DNA from: Campylobacter sp. TTU_617
GTDB lineage: Bacteria; Campylobacterota; Campylobacteria; Campylobacterales; Campylobacteraceae
Direction: 5' to 3'
NCBI RefSeq assembly: GCF_016599045.1
Contig: NZ_JAENKV010000012.1
Location: 1-38,726, forward strand
Length of the DNA: 38,726 nt
This document shows positions 18,299 to 25,504 of this stretch, piece after piece. The notes beneath the pieces were generated by a model. It was not told the DNA's origin. It searched no databases and saw only the letters and a program-made list of their open reading frames with translations. Made by a program: the position numbers and the translations under genes. Numbering within the stretch: position 1 is the first letter of the stretch; each line of letters begins with the position of its first letter.

Positions 18299-19612
18299 AA
18301 AAATTATTTTTCTTAAAAAGAAAAAGGATAAAAACAAAACAAAAAAATCAGCTATTAAAGGTGTTAGCCATACTCCATTTAAATTTAAAAATAAAGGCAA
18401 GATAAATAAAAGAATAAGTGGCACAAAAAGACTTTGACTTAAAGAAATAATCAAAGAAAGAGTTGGTTTATTAAAAGCAGTAAGAAAAGATCCACTAAGT
18501 GTATTTATCCAAGTAATGAGATAATTAAAAGAAAAGATCATTAATGCATAAGTTCCAAATTTTAAAAATTCTTCATCTTTATCTTTTGAAAAAAATCCTA
18601 CTAAATTTTCTTTAAAAAGCAAAATTATAACAAGCATTAAAATACTAAAAATAAAAGCACTAATCAAAATAGGTTTCATTAAATCTTTAACACGCCTTAT
18701 ATCTTTTTTTGCATAATTAAAACTAAGAGCAGGTTGCATAGCATCACACATGCTAATTAATAAACTAATTACAAAAGCATCAATATATAAAATAATAGAA
18801 AATGCTGCAACTCCTTTAACTCCAACAAGATGAAGTAGAACTAAATTTGCAAAAATACTGAATAAAGAAGCAGAAATATTGTTAAAAAATTCGGAGCTCC
18901 CATTATAAATAATATTTTTAAATTCTTTAAAACTCATACTTAATTTAGTAAATTTTAATTCTAAATTTTGGATTAAAAAAGGTAAAATTCCTAAAATTCC
19001 TCCAAGACTTAAACCTATACAAGTTGCAAGTGCAGCTGAGAAAACTCCCCAACCTAGAACGACAATAAAAAGATAATCAAAAAATAAATTACTTAGAGCA
19101 ATGATAATATTTATTATCATACTATAAAAAGTTTTACCACAAATTCTTAAGTAATTATCTAAAGCAAAAGAAATCATAGTAATAGGTGCAAATAAAGCAA
19201 AAACTATTAAAATTTCTTTACATAATTCTTTAACTTCTTTACTAACATTTAACAAATCAATCAACAAAGGACCCAAAAAATATTCAACAAATCCCATAAA
19301 AAAAGAAAAGGCTAAAATGATAATTATACAAGCGCTAAACATTGTTTTAGCTTCTTTTTTTTGATTTTTGCCAAGTTTCATGGAAATTTGGACAGATGAA
19401 CCTATCGCAATAGTATCAGTTAGTGCAAAACTCATCATTATAAAAGGGATAACAAGCCCAAGGGCGGCAAGGGCATTATTTCCTAAATATTTTCCAACAA
19501 AAATTCCATCAATAATATAATAAAGCACCATAAAAGCTGCGCTAATCATATTTGGAAAAGCACATTTAAAAAATAACTTCCACGCAGAAAGTTTTATAAA
19601 TATATCTGACAT
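18293..19612 (-). CDS. MATE family multidrug/Na+ efflux transporter
   Basis: Inner membrane antiporter of the MATE (NorM/DinF-like) family. The 439-residue product is of normal length with about 12 hydrophobic helices in two halves of six; the first half contains FPNMISAAFMVLYYIIDGIF and GLVIPFIMMSFALTDTIAIG, typical of MATE transmembrane 1-2, and the second half repeats this pattern (IIYNGSSEFFNNISASLFSI). The substrate cannot be predicted. The ATG at 19612 has AAGGA six bases upstream. The leader of about 125 bases can hide this ribosome site in a hairpin (see 19618-19665). It lies after sodC on the same strand but has its own promoter. Confidence 0.92.
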   Translation of the reverse strand: MSDIFIKLSAWKLFFKCAFPNMISAAFMVLYYIIDGIFVGKYLGNNALAALGLVIPFIMMSFALTDTIAIGSSVQISMKLGKNQKKEAKTMFSACIIIILAFSFFMGFVEYFLGPLLIDLLNVSKEVKELCKEILIVFALFAPITMISFALDNYLRICGKTFYSMIINIIIALSNLFFDYLFIVVLGWGVFSAALATCIGLSLGGILGILPFLIQNLELKFTKLSMSFKEFKNIIYNGSSEFFNNISASLFSIFANLVLLHLVGVKGVAAFSIILYIDAFVISLLISMCDAMQPALSFNYAKKDIRRVKDLMKPILISAFIFSILMLVIILLFKENLVGFFSKDKDEEFLKFGTYALMIFSFNYLITWINTLSGSFLTAFNKPTLSLIISLSQSLFVPLILLFILPLFLNLNGVWLTPLIADFFVLFLSFFFLRKIIFK

Positions 19613-19617
19613 AAAAT

Positions 19618-19665
19618 TTCCTTAAAAAATATAATATTAATTTTTATAATTTTTATTTTAAGGAA
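19618..19665 (-). promoter_or_regulatory. Shine-Dalgarno-sequestering hairpin in the MATE leader
   Basis: On the - strand the sequence TTCCTTAAAA (19665-19656) is perfectly complementary to TTTTAAGGAA (19627-19618), which contains the AAGGA ribosome site of the MATE gene. The stem is 10 bp with a 28-base AT-only loop. Folded, it would block initiation at 19612. The upstream arm begins directly after the stop codon of a 17-codon ORF (19667-19720). Function is inferred. Confidence 0.45.
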
Positions 19666-19666
19666 G

Positions 19667-19720
19667 CTAATATATGGTTTGAAAGCCTAAAATGTAGTGA
19701 TTTAGTTTTAAAATTTTCAT
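19667..19720 (-). CDS. Candidate leader peptide of the MATE gene (17 codons)
   Basis: ATG at 19720 to TAG at 19667, encoding MKILKLNHYILGFQTIY. It starts about 17 bases after the predicted transcription start of the MATE promoter, and its stop lies one base before the arm that pairs with the MATE ribosome site. This is the geometry of translational attenuators such as those in front of some antibiotic resistance genes. Against it: no Shine-Dalgarno is visible upstream (AAAAATAAATAATACACT), and a 17-codon frame can occur by chance. Confidence 0.2.
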   Translation of the reverse strand: MKILKLNHYILGFQTIY

Positions 19721-19743
19721 AGTGTATTATTTATTTTTTGCTC

Positions 19744-19772
19744 ATTATAGATAATGTAAATAAATAAGTCAA
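19744..19772 (-). promoter_or_regulatory. Near-consensus sigma-70 promoter for the MATE gene
   Basis: On the - strand, TTGACT (19772-19767) and a perfect TATAAT (19749-19744) are separated by exactly 17 bases. The predicted transcription start is near 19737, leaving a leader of about 125 bases before the MATE ATG. A clear -35 is unusual in Campylobacter, whose promoters mostly rely on an extended -10 with T-rich periodicity. Confidence 0.65.
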
Positions 19773-19776
19773 GATT

Positions 19777-19800
19777 TTATACCCTTTAAAAAGGGTATAA
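19777..19800 (-). terminator. Hairpin after sodC, probable terminator
   Basis: An 11-bp inverted repeat (TTATACCCTTT at 19777-19787 and AAAGGGTATAA at 19790-19800) begins one base after the sodC stop codon. It has the only GC-rich triplets of the intergenic region. No clean U tract follows on the - strand, so termination may be partial, leaving some read-through into the MATE gene. Confidence 0.55.
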
Positions 19801-19801
19801 A

Positions 19802-20341
19802 TTATTTAATAACTCCACAGGCCATTCTAGCGCCACCGCCACCAAGTGCAGCAGGATGATCACTATGGTTATCTCCGCCAAAATGAATCATTAAAGCACG
19901 ATTTTTAATTTCGCTTAATTTTTTAATTTTTGGTGCTAAAACAGGATTAGTAGCATTTCCTTTATCATCAACATAAAGAGCTGGAAGATCGCCTAAGTGT
20001 CCTTTATCATCCCAAGCAAAAGAATGTGTTTTGGTATTTTTAGGATCATAGTGTCCTCCAGCTTTCATTCCTAAACCTTTTTCAGTTTCTCCACAATCTG
20101 CATTTTCATGAACATGAAAACCATGAATTCCTGGTTGCAAATTGCTTAATTGTGGAAAAAAAGCTACTCCATATTTTGTTTGTATAGCTACAACTTCTCC
20201 TATAGCTTTATTGCCATTCTTATCAAGTAAATCCATTTTTATGGTTAAATGATCTTTTACAGATTTAGGATCAAAAGTTTGATTTTCAGCTGCAAAAATT
20301 AAGCTTACTAATGCTAAAGACGCAAAAACAATTTTTTTCAT
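19802..20341 (-). CDS. sodC: Periplasmic Cu/Zn superoxide dismutase
   Basis: Converts superoxide to hydrogen peroxide and oxygen in the periplasm. The 179-residue product has a Sec signal peptide ([20 protein letters not shown], cleavage near residue 18). All metal ligands are visible: His76 and His78 in [10 protein letters not shown], bridging His97 in GGHYDP, His106, His115 and Asp118 in HLGDLPAL, and His153 in [12 protein letters not shown]. The Cys83-Cys175 disulfide pair and the active-site Arg in [12 protein letters not shown] are present. The ATG follows AAGGAGATAAA. From memory C. jejuni relies on SodB, so this gene points to another Campylobacter species or to gain by transfer. It has its own promoter. 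Confidence 0.97.
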   Translation of the reverse strand: MKKIVFASLALVSLIFAAENQTFDPKSVKDHLTIKMDLLDKNGNKAIGEVVAIQTKYGVAFFPQLSNLQPGIHGFHVHENADCGETEKGLGMKAGGHYDPKNTKTHSFAWDDKGHLGDLPALYVDDKGNATNPVLAPKIKKLSEIKNRALMIHFGGDNHSDHPAALGGGGARMACGVIK

Positions 20342-20370
20342 TTTATCTCCTTTTAATTTTTATAAAAACT

Positions 20371-20376
20371 ATTATA
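20371..20376 (-). promoter_or_regulatory. -10 element of the sodC promoter
   Basis: On the - strand CTTGTATATAATAG holds a perfect TATAAT about 30 bases before the sodC ATG. No clear -35 is seen. Confidence 0.55.
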
Positions 20377-20423
20377 TACAAGTTTTGTTATCTAATGGTT
20401 AAAAGTAAATAATTTTTAAATTT

Positions 20424-22112
20424 TTATTCATTGATTAATTTTAAACGCTTAGCAAGTTGATAATAATTTAACTCTTGATGTGACTTATAAAAATTTTTAT
20501 GATATTCATCAAGTTTAAAATCTTTATTATTATCTTTTAAACTTGTGTTATTTTCATAAAAATATCCTTTATTGCTTCCATTTGGATAAACTCCATTTTT
20601 GTCTATCCATACTGAATCATTAAAGCCAAATTCCAATTTTTCATTACTTGGTTTTGTTAGCATATTTCTTCCACCTAAACTAAGATATTTTGCCTCATTT
20701 AAACTAAAATCATAAAGAGTAGGAAAAATATCTTTATGTGATCCTATGCGATATTTATCATAATAAATATTATTTTGTAAATTTTTTGGTATATAAATAT
20801 AAAAAGGCACACTAAAAGCAAAGGCTTTTTGAGTACTATAATCTATATTCATATCACGTACTCTATGATCTCCTGTAGCTGCTATGATGACTTTATCTTT
20901 AAAAGGACTTTGTTTTATCTTGCTAAGAAATTTCCCAAATTCATTATTAGCGTATGCGTAAGCTTGCAAAATATCTTCTTGTTTTTTTCTTTTGTAGGGA
21001 AGTTTTTCAAGCAAATTTTCTGGTATATTTTCAAGATTTAAAGGATGATATGGAATTTTATAAGGAGGATGATTTGAAATACTTAAAGAGATGATTAATG
21101 TTTTTGTAGGATTTTTTTCTAAAATTTCATAAATTTTTTTATACATAAATTCATCAGCTACACCATAACCATTTTCTGTTTGTATTGCTTTTGGATATTC
21201 ATTTATTAAATCATTTTCATCAATTATTTTATCAACACCTAAAACATTTAAATAATTTTTTATATTTTGCCAAGATCCATTTCCTGCATAAATAAAAATT
21301 ACTTTATAACCAGCTTTTTTATAAATTTGCATAGGAGTAAAATCTAAATATTGTTTTTGAAAAGAACTAGTAGATATATTGCTAAAAGGACTTATAAAAA
21401 ATAAATTGGCAAAGCTATTGATAGTTCCATTAGCAGAACTTAAAAATCTTGTAAATATAAAATCTTCTTTAAAATGTTGCTCTAAATCACCTAATAAATT
21501 AAAATTTTTATTGTTAAATTCCAATAAATTTAACCCAAAACTTTCCATTAAATTGATATAAACGCTAGGTTTTTCATTGCTAGCTATTTCATTTTTCATA
21601 CTTGTTTTAAATAAAGGAAAAAGTTCTTCTTCTAAAATTTTAGCTTTATTAGTATCAATAAATGAAAATTTATTTTCTTGTTTAAATTGTTTGTGCGCCC
21701 AAGAAAAAGCCATTATAGGATTTAACATAATATCGTTTAAAACATTAAAATTTGAAAAAGAATAATTTTGCACATTTATAGCTACGTGTTTAAAAGGACC
21801 TCTTAAAGCCAAAATATAAACTATAATAAGTAATAAATTTAAGAAAATAAGCATAAAAGGTCTTAAATGAAATGTTTTAAGTTTAGCTTTTAAAATTTTG
21901 ATATTAATATAAATACAAAATAAAATACAAATTAAAGATAAAATAAGTATAGTAAATAAAGGATAATCATTTAAAGCGATTTTAAAAAGGGCTCTTATAT
22001 TGTCATTTTTAGCACTAAAGATAAAAATATCAATTTTACTTTTATAAATTTCATAATAATAATATTTAATGAAAGAAAAAACCACAAAGAAGCAAAGGCA
22101 AAAAAGCAACAC
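20424..22112 (-). pseudogene. LtaS/EptA-like sulfatase-fold membrane protein, main part of a frameshifted gene
   Basis: A 562-codon frame with TTG as its only nearby start. It has hydrophobic helices near residues 1-20, 47-68 and 83-103, then an extracytoplasmic alkaline-phosphatase-fold domain: NLMESFGLNLLEFN (metal Glu), NGTINSFANL (candidate catalytic Thr), LIISLSISNHPPYK and IAATGDHRVRDM (metal Asp-His). Such enzymes transfer phosphoglycerol or phosphoethanolamine to surface glycans or lipids. The true N-terminus (ATG 22284, good ribosome site) lies in another frame and overlaps by 47 bases. One base less in a T6 run at 22100-22105 or 22076-22081 (- strand) would fuse both into about 619 residues. 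Whether this is decay, phase variation or a sequencing error cannot be told. The catalytic part is intact. Confidence 0.7.
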
Positions 22113-22284
22113 TTAAAAATCTTATATCATGATATATGCCTAATGTATACATAGTAAAAAATTCATTTAAATTTTGAACTAAATTTTTTGGAATAAAGGC
22201 TATATGCATATAAATCCTATTAATACCAAAAATAACAATAAAAATAACGCTAAAAGTCAAAATTTGAAGTAAAATTTTTTTCAT
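22066..22284 (-). pseudogene. N-terminal fragment of the sulfatase gene
   Basis: ATG at 22284 (MKKILLQILTFSVIFIVIFG) with AAGGAAAGTG directly upstream, encoding two hydrophobic helices (about residues 5-24 and 54-72) and ending at TAA 22066. Read alone it is a 72-residue membrane peptide. It is better seen as the displaced start of the sulfatase at 20424-22112. The second helix and the first helix of the main part are encoded by the same T-rich bases in two frames; a fused protein would have four helices where the family usually has five, which hints at an additional internal deletion (inferred). Confidence 0.6.
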
Positions 22285-22389
22285 CACTTTCCTTATAGAT
22301 TTAATTTTTATTCAAAATTGATATTTTAAGTATTAAAGTTTTTAAAAAAATAAATTTTTAAAAATATATATATAAAAATATGTATTTAA

Positions 22390-22410
22390 AAAATATCAAT
22401 AAGATATTTT
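22390..22410 (-). terminator. Probable terminator of uvrB
   Basis: AAAATATC and GATATTTT (8-bp stem, 5-base loop) followed on the - strand by a T6 run, 44 bases after the uvrB stop. The surrounding 22288-22453 is AT-only with no gene visible; it also must hold any promoter of the sulfatase gene. Confidence 0.4.
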
Positions 22411-22453
22411 AAATATTTAAAATATTAATTTAGGGTATTTTTAATATAAAGTT

Positions 22454-24427
22454 TTATAAATTTTTTAATTTATTAATCTCATCTCTAATACTAGCAGCTT
22501 TTTCAAATTCTAAAGCTTTAGCAGCTTCTAGCATCTCTTTTCTAAGTTCTTTTATGATTTTTGCTCTTTCATTTGCTGGCATTTTTTCAAATTTTTTATT
22601 TTTGCGATAAATTTCCCCTAAATCTTCTTCATTTTTTAAACTTTTTTCCAAATGTCTTTTAACCGAAGTTGGAGTGATATGGTGTTTTTTATTATATGCT
22701 TCTTGAAGCTTTCTTCTCTCGTTTGTAGTATCTATTGCTTCTTGCATAGACTTTGTAATCTTTTTAGCAAATAATAAAACTTTTCCATTTACATTTCTAG
22801 CTGCTCTACCCATAGTTTGAATTAAACTTGTAGTACTTCTTAAAAAACCCTCTTTATCAGCATCCATAATCGCTATAAGCGAAACTTCAGGTAAATCAAG
22901 TCCTTCTCTAAGCAAATTGATACCTATTAACATATCAAAATTTCCACTTCTTAAATTTCTAATTATTTCATTGCGTTCAATTGCGTCTATATCAGAATGC
23001 ATATATTTAACTTTTATTCCAAGTTCTAAATAGTATTTTGTAAGCTCTTCGGCAAGTTTTTTGGTTAAAACAGTAACTAAGACTCTTTCATTTCTTTCTA
23101 TAGCTTTTTTGGCTTCATCAAATAAAATTTCAACTTGATTGTCGCTATCTTTAATTTCAATTTTTGGGTCTAAAAGTCCAGTTGGACGCATAATCTGATA
23201 AAAAACATTTTTTTTGCTAAGTTCAAGCTCAAGTGAAGCAGGAGTGGCTGAAACAAAAAGAAATTGGCAATCTTTATGAATAAATTCATCAAACATTAAA
23301 GGACGATTATCAAGCGCTGAAGGCAAACGAAAACCATAATCAACCAAGGTTTGTTTTCTACTTCTATCACCAGCAAACATTCCACGAAATTGTGGCAAGG
23401 AAACATGACTTTCATCAACAATAACTAGAAATTTTCTATTTTTAATAGCAAAATAATCAAAAAGTGTATAAGGAGTATCACCTTCTTTAATCCCTGTTAA
23501 ATGTCTTGCATAATTTTCCACACCCTTACACATACCTGTGCTTTCAAGCATTTCAAGATCAAATTCAACACGCTGTTTTAAGCGTTGATATTCTACAAGC
23601 TTGTTTTCATGTTCAAACCAAGCTAAACGCTCATTTAATTCTAATTTTATATCTTTTATGGCTTTTTTTAAGCGTACTTCTCCTACGCTAAATTGACTAG
23701 TTGGATAAAGAATAAAACGTTTTAAATCTTTGATTTTTTTATTTTCAAAGATATTGTAATGATACATACATTCAAGTTCATCTCCAAAAAATTCAAGCCT
23801 AACAACTTCATCTTCATAATAAGCAGGATAGATATCAATAATATCTCCATTTACTCGAAAATCTGCTCGATCAAAAAAATTATCATTTCTTTTATAGCCC
23901 ATATCTACAAGTTTTTTTAAAAGCTCTTTTTGAGAAATTTGCATTCCTTGTTCAAAAATTAAAACCATGCCTATGTATTCATTTGGATTTCCAAGTCCAT
24001 AATTTGCTGAAACACTTGCAATACAAATTACATCTTCATAGCTTAAAAGCGAAGCAGTTGCGCTAAGTCTTAGTCTTTCTAAATCTTCATTAGTAGAACT
24101 ATCTTTTTCTATAAAAACATCAGTGCGTGGAATATAAGCCTCAGGTTGATAATAATCATAATAACTTATAAAATATTCCACGTGATTTTTAGAAAAAAAT
24201 CCCTTAAATTCGCTATAAAGTTGAGCGCATAAACTTTTATTGTGACTCATAATAAGAGTTGGCATATTTAGTTTTTTTATAATATTTGCCATGCTAAAAG
24301 TTTTTCCGCTTCCTGTTACTCCCAATAAAGTTTGATATTTATTACCCTCTTTGATACTTTTTACTATCCCTTCAATAGCTTGTTTTTGATCAGGACTTGG
24401 TTTTAAATTACTTGTAAGTTCAAACAT
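22454..24427 (-). CDS. uvrB: Excinuclease ABC subunit B
   Basis: Damage-verifying helicase of nucleotide excision repair, loaded by UvrA and partner of UvrC. At 657 residues it has the usual length. Walker A is in [16 protein letters not shown] (about residues 35-50), the damage-binding beta-hairpin follows in the [18 protein letters not shown] region, then [11 protein letters not shown] (Walker B), [11 protein letters not shown], and helicase motifs V-VI in [17 protein letters not shown] and [14 protein letters not shown]-terminal UVR motif ([21 protein letters not shown]) is present. The ATG at 24427 has only a weak A-rich ribosome site. It is divergent from the small-gene operon at 24573. 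Confidence 0.97.
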   Translation of the reverse strand: MFELTSNLKPSPDQKQAIEGIVKSIKEGNKYQTLLGVTGSGKTFSMANIIKKLNMPTLIMSHNKSLCAQLYSEFKGFFSKNHVEYFISYYDYYQPEAYIPRTDVFIEKDSSTNEDLERLRLSATASLLSYEDVICIASVSANYGLGNPNEYIGMVLIFEQGMQISQKELLKKLVDMGYKRNDNFFDRADFRVNGDIIDIYPAYYEDEVVRLEFFGDELECMYHYNIFENKKIKDLKRFILYPTSQFSVGEVRLKKAIKDIKLELNERLAWFEHENKLVEYQRLKQRVEFDLEMLESTGMCKGVENYARHLTGIKEGDTPYTLFDYFAIKNRKFLVIVDESHVSLPQFRGMFAGDRSRKQTLVDYGFRLPSALDNRPLMFDEFIHKDCQFLFVSATPASLELELSKKNVFYQIMRPTGLLDPKIEIKDSDNQVEILFDEAKKAIERNERVLVTVLTKKLAEELTKYYLELGIKVKYMHSDIDAIERNEIIRNLRSGNFDMLIGINLLREGLDLPEVSLIAIMDADKEGFLRSTTSLIQTMGRAARNVNGKVLLFAKKITKSMQEAIDTTNERRKLQEAYNKKHHITPTSVKRHLEKSLKNEEDLGEIYRKNKKFEKMPANERAKIIKELRKEMLEAAKALEFEKAASIRDEINKLKNL

Positions 24428-24475
24428 TTTTTTGCTTTATTTTATTTTTTAAAAAAACATTTTAAAAAAAAATGC

Positions 24476-24511
24476 CTTAAATTTAAGTTCAAATGAAAAC
24501 TTAAATTTAAG
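24476..24511. promoter_or_regulatory. Tandem AT-only palindromes overlapping a promoter; possible operator
   Basis: CTTAAATTTAAG occurs twice (24476-24487 and 24500-24511). Each copy is a perfect palindrome, and together they form a 14-bp inverted repeat (CTTAAATTTAAGTT / AACTTAAATTTAAG) with an 8-base loop. The second copy abuts the T7 and -10 of the promoter for 24573, so it covers the -35 region. Twenty-four-base spacing of the centres is near two helical turns. A regulator site is inferred; no terminator is needed here because no + strand gene ends upstream. Confidence 0.4.
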
Positions 24512-24526
24512 TTTTTTTGCTACAAT
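24512..24526 (+). promoter_or_regulatory. Extended -10 promoter of the 24573-27339 operon
   Basis: TTTTTTTGCTACAAT is an excellent match to the Campylobacter sigma-70 extended -10 (T-rich, G-N-TANAAT). The predicted start of transcription is about 40 bases before the ATG at 24573. Confidence 0.7.
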
Positions 24527-24572
24527 TACAATTATTAAACTCATAAACTCTAAAGTAAGAAGGCAAATAATT

Positions 24573-24803
24573 ATGTATGATGAAAAAATTATAAATACTA
24601 TGACAGATAAAGTAAATGAGCTTTTAGCTAAATATAATGAAGTATGTGAAGCAAATGAAAATTTAAGAAATGAGCTTGTAAGTGTTAAAGCTCAAAATGA
24701 AGCAAAAAGCAATCAGATTATGCGCTTAGAAGAAGAACTTAAAACTAAAAATATAGCCAGTGAAGATATAGTGAAAAAAATAGAGGCTGTTCTTGCAAAG
24801 TGA
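24573..24803 (+). CDS. Small coiled-coil protein
   Basis: A 76-residue acidic protein made almost wholly of heptad-like helix (VNELLAKYNEVCEANENLRNEL, then QIMRLEEELKTKN), with no signal peptide. Size and structure resemble ZapB-type division proteins, but no specific motif supports that, so no function is assigned. The ATG has AAGAAGG upstream and follows a strong promoter. It is the first gene of an operon with an unknown 84-residue protein, a pseudopilin and priA, and overlaps the next gene by 11 bases. Confidence 0.75.
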   Translation: MYDEKIINTMTDKVNELLAKYNEVCEANENLRNELVSVKAQNEAKSNQIMRLEEELKTKNIASEDIVKKIEAVLAK

Positions 24804-25047
24804 CAATTTAAGACGCGTTATTATTAATGTTTCTGCAAAAGATTTTGGTATAAGATGCAGTGAGGAATTTGCTAATTTTTTAGAAGATGAAATTGCTCTT
24901 ATTTCTGGTGGAACCAAAAAAATAGAATTGACACGTTTTGTAGATGCTTTTGTTAAAAAAAGCTATGAAAATTACATCACACAAAGAGAGTTAAAAAAAC
25001 TTATAAAAACTATCGATGAAGAACTTCCTTTAAAAAATGAAATTTAA
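24793..25047 (+). CDS. Small conserved hypothetical protein
   Basis: An 84-residue protein of mixed helix and strand (RRVIINVSAKDFGIRCSEEFANF... then two helices ending KTIDEELPLKNEI). No family recognised. The start is an unusual TTG at 24793; it is chosen because AGAGG lies six bases upstream and an in-frame TAG at 24781 rules out longer forms. It overlaps the coiled-coil gene by 11 bases and the pseudopilin gene by 11 bases, so all three are translationally linked. Confidence 0.7.
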   Translation: MQSDNLRRVIINVSAKDFGIRCSEEFANFLEDEIALISGGTKKIELTRFVDAFVKKSYENYITQRELKKLIKTIDEELPLKNEI

Positions 25048-25504
25048 AAGAGCTTTTACTCTGCTTGAGCTTGTATTTGTTATTCTTATTATAGGAATTT
25101 TAGCAAGTTTAGCTCTTCCTTTTTTATCTCAAAATAAAAATGAGGCAAAATTATTAAAAGCTAAGATTGAATATCAAATGATCTCTTCAAGCTTAGCTTT
25201 AATGAGAAATGAAGCTTCTTTAAAACAAATAGCCTATACTGCGATACTTGATAATGCTAATTTCTTTAAAGAACAAGAAAAATTATTTTTTTGTGAGCAA
25301 ATTGTGTCATGTGAAGATAAAAATTGTTGTTCTTTTTCGCTTTTAAAATTTCCTTTGTATTCAAGTAAAGATTCTTGGATGAAAATATCTTTTAATTCTT
25401 ATCGTTTTTTTTTAAATTCAAAACAAAGTATAGATTTTACTTATGATCCAAAAGAGGGTATTTTAAAATGTATCGATAATCAATTATGTAAAGAATTTAT
25501 ATGA
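25037..25504 (+). CDS. Type IV pilin-like (pseudopilin) protein
   Basis: A 155-residue protein with a class III signal: short basic leader MKFKRA followed by FTLLELVFVILIIGILASLALPF, the prepilin peptidase site (cleavage before Phe7, Glu at mature position 5) and the hydrophobic assembly helix. The globular part is small and has Cys residues (CEQIVSCEDKNCC and a C-terminal pair CIDNQLC) that may form disulfides. In Campylobacter, pseudopilins serve the DNA-uptake (natural transformation) machinery, so a role there is plausible but inferred. It overlaps priA by four bases (ATGA). Confidence 0.88.
   Translation: MKFKRAFTLLELVFVILIIGILASLALPFLSQNKNEAKLLKAKIEYQMISSSLALMRNEASLKQIAYTAILDNANFFKEQEKLFFCEQIVSCEDKNCCSFSLLKFPLYSSKDSWMKISFNSYRFFLNSKQSIDFTYDPKEGILKCIDNQLCKEFI

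Noticed and set aside
22288-22453. AT-rich, self-complementary stretch that could be a replication or attachment site
   Set aside because: No DnaA-box cluster, direct repeats flanking an insertion or tRNA end was found; it is sufficiently explained as a terminator and promoter region.
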